Assembly (NCBI GenBank): GCA_000333815.1
Contig: CAPI01000040.1
Span: 1-32,076, forward strand
DNA: 32,076 nucleotides
Source of the DNA: [Collinsella] massiliensis
Lineage (GTDB): Bacteria > Actinomycetota > Coriobacteriia > Coriobacteriales > Coriobacteriaceae
Direction: 5' to 3'
Each line of letters opens with the position of its first letter. Within the stretch, counting starts at the first letter, position 1. The position numbers and the translations under genes were made by a program. Below, in pieces: positions 26,725 to 32,076 of this stretch. The notes under the pieces are model-generated. The model was not told the origin of the DNA and ran no database searches. It saw only the letters and a list, made by a program, of their open reading frames with translations.

Positions 26725-26759
26725 TGCAGCCGGCATACGCTGCACGTGCTATCATGTGC
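26725..26759 (+). promoter_or_regulatory. Promoter/operator region of the flavodiiron gene
   Basis: TGCTATCAT (26747-26755) is an extended -10 element (TGnTATCAT) without a good -35. It is covered by the inverted repeat GCACGTG-CTAT-CATGTGC (26742-26759, one mismatch). An adjacent perfect repeat, TGCAGC-N8-GCTGCA, spans 26725-26744. Overlap with the -10 suggests a repressor site, perhaps redox-responsive. Regulator unknown. Confidence 0.45.
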
Positions 26760-26824
26760 CGCAACAAGGACGGGCGCACGGAAAGCGGGCTGTACCGCGA
26801 TGCGCCGCGACGGAAAGGACTCCC

Positions 26825-28010
26825 ATGCTTAACGCGATCGAGATCTCACCGAAGGTCTGGTGGGTGGGCGGCCTCGATTGGAGCGAGCGCCACTTCCACG
26901 GGTACACCACCGAGCGTGGTATCACCTACAACGCCTACCTCATCATGGATGAGACCATCACCCTCATCGACACGGCCAAGTCGACCTTCACCGACGAGTT
27001 CGTCCAGCGCATCTCGCAGGTGGTCGACCCCGCCAAGATCGAGCTCGTCGTGACCAACCACGTCGAGATGGACCACTCGGGCAGCCTCCCCGCGATCCAC
27101 CGCCTCGCCCCCAACGCGCGCATCGTCGCGAGCGCGCCGGCCGGCGTGAACGAGATCCGCGCCCACTACGGCATCGAGGCCGAGGGCGTGAAGACCGGCG
27201 ACTCCATCTGCATCGGCGAGCGCACGCTCCACTTCGTGCAGACCCCCATGGTGCACTGGCCGGACAACATGGTCACCTGGTGCCCCGAGGACGGCATCCT
27301 CTTCTCGAACGACGCCTTCGGCCAGCACTTCGCCACCACGAAGCGCTTCGATGACGAGAACGACCTGTGCGAGGTCTACAAACAGGCCAAGAAGTACTAC
27401 GCGAACATCGTGTGGCCGTACGGCGCGCAGGTGCAGAAGGCCATGGCGGCCCTCGCCGGCCTGGACATCCGCCTCATCGCCCCGTCGCACGGCGTGATCT
27501 GGCGCAGCCACATCCCCGAGATCCTCGAGAAGTACCAGGCCTGGAGCACGTACCAGACCGAGGAGAAGGCCGTGGTGGTGTTCGACTCCATGTGGCACTC
27601 CACCGAGATGATGGCGCGCGAGATCTGCGACGCGTTCATCAAGGAGGGCGTGACGGCGCAGCTCATCGACGTGAAGCACACGCACATCTCCGACATCATG
27701 CTCTACCTGTGCGACGCGCGCTACGTGGCGTGCGGCTCGCCCACGCTCAACTTCCAACATGATGCCGCCCATGGCGAGCTTCCTCACCTATCTGCGCGGC
27801 CTCTCGCCGAAGAACGACCAGCGCATCGGCATCGCGTTCGGCAGCTACGGCTGGGCGCCGCTCGGCCCCAAGCAGGTGTACGCCGAGATGGAGAACATGA
27901 AGTTCAACATGGCGTGCCCGGTCATCGCCCAGCAGTGGATCCCCAGCGAGGAGCAGCTGTCCGAGCTGCAGGCCACGGTGGCCAAGATCGTCGAGGACGC
28001 CCGGGCGTAA
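26825..28010 (+). pseudogene. fprA: FprA-family A-type flavoprotein (flavodiiron protein), +1 frameshift
   Basis: Flavodiiron proteins reduce O2 to water or NO to N2O in the cytoplasm of anaerobes. The lactamase-like domain has the full diiron set: His79, Glu81, Asp83 and His84 in HVEMDH, then His144, Asp163 and His222. A flavodoxin domain begins near residue 253 (VVVFDSMWHSTEMMA). At GSPTLN (codons ending 27751) the frame goes wrong. The expected continuation NMMPPMASFLTYLRGL lies one base ahead, from 27756, and runs to TAA at 28010, giving 394 residues, the normal length. So one extra base (C at 27754 or 27755) breaks the gene. Read literally, translation would run to 28081 with an unrelated tail and lose half the flavodoxin domain. 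ATG at 26825 follows GGAAAGGA. It may be a sequencing error, as both halves are otherwise intact. Confidence 0.85.
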
Positions 28011-28039
28011 GGCGCGTCGAGCGCATACACGATCGTGAG

Positions 28040-28072
28040 AGGGGTCGGCCGCAGCACGCGGTCGGCCCCTTT
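28040..28072 (+). terminator. Probable terminator of the flavodiiron gene
   Basis: A 12-bp stem including two G-U pairs (28040-28051 with 28059-28070; AGGGG..CCCCT at the base) has a 7-base loop and is followed by only three T. It starts 30 bases after the stop of the repaired frame. It is well inside the literal, frameshifted frame, which supports 28010 as the original end. Confidence 0.65.
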
Positions 28073-28174
28073 GCCATGTAAGGTGGACGGGTGCGTGCCG
28101 TGGGCGGGTGCGCCGAGTGCACCAGTCGCGTGTCCGCCGCCTGCGCCCCCCCACGCCCCCGCCGCCCGTGCCGC

Positions 28175-28203
28175 TTTACACATGAAATTCGCCCCGATAT
28201 GCA
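28175..28203 (+). promoter_or_regulatory. Candidate promoter of the Ech hydrogenase operon
   Basis: TTTACA (28175-28180), a 17-bp spacer and TATGCA (28198-28203) give a possible promoter about 70 bases before the first gene. A second -10-like TATCAT lies at 28228-28233 without a good -35. The sequence CCGATAT is repeated near 28195 and 28222. Confidence 0.4.
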
Positions 28204-28272
28204 CTTATCTCGGCGCGCTGGCCGATATATCATAGAAGTCTATGTACAAGCTTCGACCGAAGAGGTGTTTCT

Positions 28273-31149
28273 GTGGCGACTCTTGGGTTTCTAGTTGCGT
28301 TTCCACTGCTCGTGGCCGTAGCGCTCATGGTGTTCCGCACCGATTCCGCGCGCGACCCCATCGTCATCGGGTCGGCGGCGGTCATCGGCGCGGCGAGCGT
28401 CGTCTGCGCGGTCCAGTTCATGAACGCCCCGACGAGCTTCGCGGTGCCCTACGACTTCTCGTTCGCCGGGAACATCCTCTCCGCGGCGATCGACCTCTTC
28501 CTCTGCGGCCTGGTGCTCGCGTTCGCGCTCCGCTACCGCAACTTCGCCATGCTCGTGTTGGCCATCGTGCAGTTCATCGCGTCCATCTGGTGCGCGTCCA
28601 TGGCCATCGCGCCCGAGGACATCATGGCCGAGCCCCTCTACATCGACAACCTCTCGATCATCATGATCCTCATCGTGGGGCTCGTGGGCAGCGCTATCTG
28701 CATCTACGCCCTCGGCTACATGAAGGACTTCCAGCACCACGAGGAGGCGGAGGCCGAGAAGCGCGGCGAGCACGCGCCCGACCGCCGGCACCAGTTCATC
28801 GCGCTCATGTTCCTCTTCCTCTCGGGCATGTTCATCATCGTGATCTCGGACAACATGGACTGGCTCGTGGCCGGCTGGGAGATCACCACCGTGTGCTCGT
28901 TCCTCATGATCGGCTACACGCGCACGCCCGAGGCGCGCAAGAGCGCCATCCTGCAGATCAACCTCAACATGGTGGGCGGCCTGGCGTTCCACATCGCGCT
29001 CATCCTCATCCACCTCGTGCACATCCCGCTCTCCATCGGCGGGCTCATCGAGGTGGCCCAGAGCGGCGAGGCCGAGTACCTCATCATCCCCATCCTGCTG
29101 CTCTCCATCGCCGGCCTCACCAAGGCGGCGCAGATGCCGTTCCACCGCTGGCTGCTGGGCGCCATGGTCGCGCCCACGCCCACGAGCGCGCTGCTGCACT
29201 CCTCCACGATGGTCAAGGCCGGCGTGTTCCTGCTCATGAAGCTTGCCCCGGCGTACCTGGTGTTCCCGGCGGCGTCCGTCATGGTGGTCATGGTGGGCGG
29301 CGTCACGTTCGTGCTCTGCAGCTTCATGGCCATCACCCAGAGCAACGCCAAGCGCGTCCTGGCCTACTCGACCATCGCCAACCTGGGCCTCATCTCGGCC
29401 TGCGCCGGCGTGGGCATCGCCGAGGCCGCGTGGGCGGGCATCTTCCTCATCATCTTCCACACGGTGTCGAAGTCGATTCTCTTCCTGTGCGTGGGCACGG
29501 TGGAGCACCGCATCGGCAGTCGCAACATCGAGGACATGGACGGTCTCTTCAGCCGCCTGCCGCGCCTCACGCGCTTCATGATGCTCGGCATCCTGGGCAT
29601 GGTGGTCGCGCCGTTCGGCATGCTCATCTCCAAGTGGGCGACGCTCGTGTCGTTCGCGGAGACGGGCAACGTGGTCTTCCTCATCCTGCTGGCCTTCGGC
29701 TCGGCCGCGACGTTCTTCTACTGGGCGAAGTGGCTCGGCAAGCTCGCCGGCGTGGCGCAGAAGGCCGAGAACGTCGAAGCCGGCGTGCACAAGACCGAGT
29801 GGTTCGCCATCGGATTCATCGCGGTGCTCATGCTCGGGTGCTGCGTGGGGCTGCCGGTCATCTCGCTCGGCGTGGTGTCGCCGTACCTCGAGCGCGTCTT
29901 CGGCAGCAACCCGCAGTTCCTGGGCGTGGACAACATGCTCATCATGGCGGTCATCGTCGCGTTCATCGCCATCGTGTTCCTCACGCCGTGGGGGCGCGCC
30001 AGCAAGAAGCGCCGCGTCGAGGTCTACCTGGGCGGCACCTGCACCGACCCGGATAGCCGCCGGTTCCACGGCGCCATGGGCCGCACCATGACCTCCGTCA
30101 AGCGCAACTGGTACATGACGGACATCTTCCCGGAGAAGACGGTCACCGCCGTGGGCATCATCGTGTGCGGCGCGGTGATCCTCATGGCGTTTGCCGCGAG
30201 CTTCATCTTCAACCCTGACGTCCTCACGGGCGGCGCCTTCTACATCGAGCGCATCCCGCGCCTGGTGGGCCCTGAGCTGCCGGGGCTGTTGTTGGGCATC
30301 GTGGTTTTCGCCGTGGTGGCGCCGGTGCTCGGGTGCCTGCTTGACGGCCTCGACCGCAAGGTGAGCGCGCACATGCAGGGCCGTGTGGGCCCGCGCCTGC
30401 TGCAGCCCTACTACGACGTGCGCAAGCTCCTCGCCAAGGAGCAGGCGAGCGTGAACGCCGTGGACGAGGCGTACATCACCTGCGCCATCATCTTCTGCAT
30501 CCTGGCCGGCGGCATGTTCATCTCGGGCTCCAACCTGCTCATGTGCGTGTTTTTGGTGACGCTCGCCACGCTCTTCGTGATCATCGCCGCGTACTCCGCG
30601 CGCAGCCCCTTCGCCGACACCGGTGCGGACCGCGAGTGCCTGCAGGTGATGTCCTACGAGCCCATGCTCCTCATCATGACCGTGGGCTTCTTCGCGGCCA
30701 CGCAGTCGTTCGACGTGGCGTCGCTGCTCGGGCTCGACGCGCCCATCATCATCCAGCTCGTTCCTATCTTCCTGGGTTTGCTGTTCATCCTTACCATCAA
30801 GCTGCGCAAGAGCCCGTTCGACTACTCCTACAGCCACCATGCGCACCAGGAGCTCGTCAAGGGCATCACCACCGAGATGGAGGGCCGCACGCTCGCCAAG
30901 GTGGAGATCATGCACTGGTGCGAGACGGTGCTCTTCCTCATGTGGACGGGCATGTTCTTCATCTGGGACAACCCCATCTCGATCGTCGTCGCGCTCGTCG
31001 CGGTGGCCGTGGTGTGGTTCCTCGAGGTGTTCATCGACAACAACAGCGCCCGCACCAAGTGGCAGTTCGGGCTCAAGTCCGCGTGGCTCGTGGCGCTCGT
31101 GGTGGGCGTCGTGAACCTGTTCTACATGCTCGTCACCCCGTTCATCTAA
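28273..31149 (+). CDS. echA/echB: Ech-type hydrogenase membrane subunit, EchA-EchB fusion
   Basis: This 958-residue membrane protein combines two normally separate subunits. Residues 1 to about 645 are a NuoL/MrpA-like antiporter domain with many helices and the ion-path residues Glu203 (GWEITTVCSF), Lys284 (GLTKAAQMPFH), His309 and Lys315 (LLHSSTMVKAG). Residues about 665-958 are NuoH/EchB-like, with GLDRKVSAHMQGRVGPRLLQ and RSPFADTGADREC, the quinone-site-like region that contacts the hydrogenase arm. The joining segment, about residues 645-665, runs from FNPDVLTGG to PRLVGPELPG with no stop or internal start. The start is GTG at 28273 after AGAGGTG; no better ATG exists. It would pump H+ or Na+ as ferredoxin electrons go to protons. 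The next gene begins 9 bases after the stop. Confidence 0.88.
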   Translation: MATLGFLVAFPLLVAVALMVFRTDSARDPIVIGSAAVIGAASVVCAVQFMNAPTSFAVPYDFSFAGNILSAAIDLFLCGLVLAFALRYRNFAMLVLAIVQFIASIWCASMAIAPEDIMAEPLYIDNLSIIMILIVGLVGSAICIYALGYMKDFQHHEEAEAEKRGEHAPDRRHQFIALMFLFLSGMFIIVISDNMDWLVAGWEITTVCSFLMIGYTRTPEARKSAILQINLNMVGGLAFHIALILIHLVHIPLSIGGLIEVAQSGEAEYLIIPILLLSIAGLTKAAQMPFHRWLLGAMVAPTPTSALLHSSTMVKAGVFLLMKLAPAYLVFPAASVMVVMVGGVTFVLCSFMAITQSNAKRVLAYSTIANLGLISACAGVGIAEAAWAGIFLIIFHTVSKSILFLCVGTVEHRIGSRNIEDMDGLFSRLPRLTRFMMLGILGMVVAPFGMLISKWATLVSFAETGNVVFLILLAFGSAATFFYWAKWLGKLAGVAQKAENVEAGVHKTEWFAIGFIAVLMLGCCVGLPVISLGVVSPYLERVFGSNPQFLGVDNMLIMAVIVAFIAIVFLTPWGRASKKRRVEVYLGGTCTDPDSRRFHGAMGRTMTSVKRNWYMTDIFPEKTVTAVGIIVCGAVILMAFAASFIFNPDVLTGGAFYIERIPRLVGPELPGLLLGIVVFAVVAPVLGCLLDGLDRKVSAHMQGRVGPRLLQPYYDVRKLLAKEQASVNAVDEAYITCAIIFCILAGGMFISGSNLLMCVFLVTLATLFVIIAAYSARSPFADTGADRECLQVMSYEPMLLIMTVGFFAATQSFDVASLLGLDAPIIIQLVPIFLGLLFILTIKLRKSPFDYSYSHHAHQELVKGITTEMEGRTLAKVEIMHWCETVLFLMWTGMFFIWDNPISIVVALVAVAVVWFLEVFIDNNSARTKWQFGLKSAWLVALVVGVVNLFYMLVTPFI

Positions 31150-31158
31150 GGAGCGCGT

Positions 31159-31596
31159 ATGGGGTACTCTTCCAAATCGCCGTGGCTCATCCACTATGAT
31201 GGGTCGAGCTGCAACGGCTGCGACATCGAGGTGCTCGATTCGCTCACGCCGCTCTACGACCTCGAGCGGTTCGGCATCATCAACACCGGCAATCCCAAGC
31301 ACGCCGACATCTTCCTGGTCACGGGCGCGGTGAACCACCAGAACATGAACGTGGTGAAGCACATCTACGACCAGATGATGGAGCCGAAGGTCGTGGTGGC
31401 GTGCGGGATCTGCGCGTGCACGGGCGGCGTGTTCCGCGACGCGTACAACGTGATCGGCGGCGTGGACAAGGCCATCCCCGTGGACGTGTACGCGCCGGGC
31501 TGCGCGGTGCGGCCGGAGACCATCATCGACGCCGTGCTGAAGGCCGTCGAGATCCTCGACGAGAAGGCGGCCAAGCTCGCCGGGAACAAGCGGTAG
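31159..31596 (+). CDS. echC: Ech-type hydrogenase small subunit (NuoB-like)
   Basis: This 145-residue NuoB/EchC protein carries the single proximal [4Fe-4S] cluster that passes electrons to the NiFe site. Ligands are Cys18 and Cys21 (SSCNGCDIE), Cys82 (VACGICACTGG) and Cys115 (PGCAVRPE). Cys85 and Cys87 are additional and close to Cys82. The short length, with no N-terminal signal, fits the cytoplasm-facing energy-converting hydrogenases and not periplasmic NiFe small subunits. TAAGGAG, overlapping the stop codon of the fusion gene, serves as ribosome site 5 bases before ATG 31159, so the genes are tightly coupled. The NiFe large subunit (echE) is expected beyond the window. A complex I subunit is the alternative reading, but gene order and the fused EchAB favour Ech. 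Confidence 0.9.
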   Translation: MGYSSKSPWLIHYDGSSCNGCDIEVLDSLTPLYDLERFGIINTGNPKHADIFLVTGAVNHQNMNVVKHIYDQMMEPKVVVACGICACTGGVFRDAYNVIGGVDKAIPVDVYAPGCAVRPETIIDAVLKAVEILDEKAAKLAGNKR

Positions 31597-31604
31597 GAGG
31601 CAGG

Positions 31605-32076
31605 ATGTACACGACCGAATTCGTCGAGATTCCCCTGGGCGAGCTGCTGTGCCGCGTGCAGACCCTGAAGCACGAGGGCCTGCGGTTCGTGCAGATGTGC
31701 GCCGAGACCACGGAGGCCGGCATCGACCTGCTGTACACGTTCTACGACGAGACCTGCGACAACGCGCTGAACCTGTGCGTCTACGGGATCGATCACACGT
31801 CCGAGGTGCCCTCGATCCAGGGACTCTACTTCGCGGCGTTCAGCTACGAGAACGAGACGCACGACCTCTACGGCGTGAAGTTCATCAACATGCAGCTCGA
31901 CTTCGGCGGGAACTTCTTCAACGTGGCCACCGACGAGCCCATGACGATCATCTCGCCCGAGATGAAGGCGGAGCGCGAGAAGCTCGCGAAGCAGAAGGCG
32001 GCTGCGGCCGCGAAGGCGCGGAAGGCCGCCGAGGCCGCGCAGGCCGCGGAGGCGGATGCGGCCGCCGGCGAGAAGG
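31605..32076 (+). CDS. echD: Ech-type hydrogenase NuoC-like subunit, 3' end outside the window
   Basis: At least 157 residues are present, open at the window end. The NuoC/EchD hallmark ENETHDLYGVKF (about residues 85-96) is the 30-kDa-subunit signature, which helps dock the hydrogenase arm. The frame starts at ATG 31605 after TAGGAGGCAGG, 8 bases past the echC stop; the GGAGG overlaps that stop region. From about residue 122 the protein becomes a charged, Ala/Lys/Glu-rich helix (EREKLAKQKAAAAAKARKAA, continuing) that ordinary EchD lacks. It may be a flexible tail or a linker to a further domain beyond position 32076. The gene is cut by the window, not by a mutation. Confidence 0.85.
   Translation, partial: MYTTEFVEIPLGELLCRVQTLKHEGLRFVQMCAETTEAGIDLLYTFYDETCDNALNLCVYGIDHTSEVPSIQGLYFAAFSYENETHDLYGVKFINMQLDFGGNFFNVATDEPMTIISPEMKAEREKLAKQKAAAAAKARKAAEAAQAAEADAAAGEK

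Noticed and set aside
28011-28081. The literal continuation of the flavodiiron frame to 28081
   Set aside because: It is an Arg-rich out-of-frame tail that runs through the terminator hairpin, while the family sequence continues in the neighbouring frame to 28010.
28291-31362. A 1,023-codon minus-strand frame opposite the Ech genes
   Set aside because: It is rich in His, Asp, Glu and Arg because the plus-strand gene is hydrophobic. It is a complementary artefact.

Overview
The window is a stretch of high-GC bacterial chromosome. It most resembles a strictly anaerobic gut Coriobacteriia (Collinsella/Olsenella-like). This placement is inferred from four things: the GC-rich codon use, an energy-converting (Ech-type) hydrogenase cluster, an A-type flavodiiron protein, and a giant FctA-type isopeptide pilin/adhesin. 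No rRNA, tRNA or CRISPR was seen.

Layout. (1) 121-1091, minus strand: a pyridoxamine/pyridoxal kinase with its terminator. (2) 1299-8820: a LacI-family regulator (minus) divergent from a five-gene sugar or cyclitol operon (plus). The operon encodes a Gfo/Idh/MocA oxidoreductase, a xylose-isomerase-like TIM barrel protein, a Tat-type lipoprotein binding protein, a double ABC ATPase and an RbsC-like permease. Candidate operators lie in the divergent intergenic region, strong hairpins separate the binding-protein gene from the ATPase gene, and a clear terminator closes the operon. (3) 9120-20837: a promoter, then one 11.2-kb gene for a ~3,740-residue surface protein (signal peptide, vWA domain, one CnaB-like module, 18 FctA-type pilin repeats, unusual sorting signal). 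A small winged-helix regulator follows 3 bp later and a terminator ends the unit. (4) 20952-26160: carA and carB. A PyrR-type RNA element overlaps the carA ribosome binding site. A 203-bp element with 38-bp terminal inverted repeats (MITE-like) sits between carA and carB. (5) 26282-26650: an orphan transposase-OrfA-like helix-turn-helix protein. (6) 26825-28010: a flavodiiron protein whose reading frame is broken by one extra base. (7) 28273 to the end: an Ech hydrogenase operon with echA and echB fused into one gene, then echC and a 3'-truncated echD.

How the genes work together. The LacI protein probably controls uptake and first oxidation/isomerisation of an unidentified sugar or cyclitol. 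CarAB makes carbamoyl phosphate and is probably controlled by pyrimidines through PyrR. The flavodiiron protein and Ech hydrogenase fit an anaerobe that detoxifies O2/NO and couples ferredoxin oxidation to H2 production and ion pumping. The giant protein would be a cell-wall-anchored, self-crosslinked stalk carrying a vWA tip. The most unusual features are this protein with its complete set of isopeptide triads and odd sorting signal, its coupled regulator, the inverted-repeat element inside carAB, the PyrR element and the EchA-EchB fusion.
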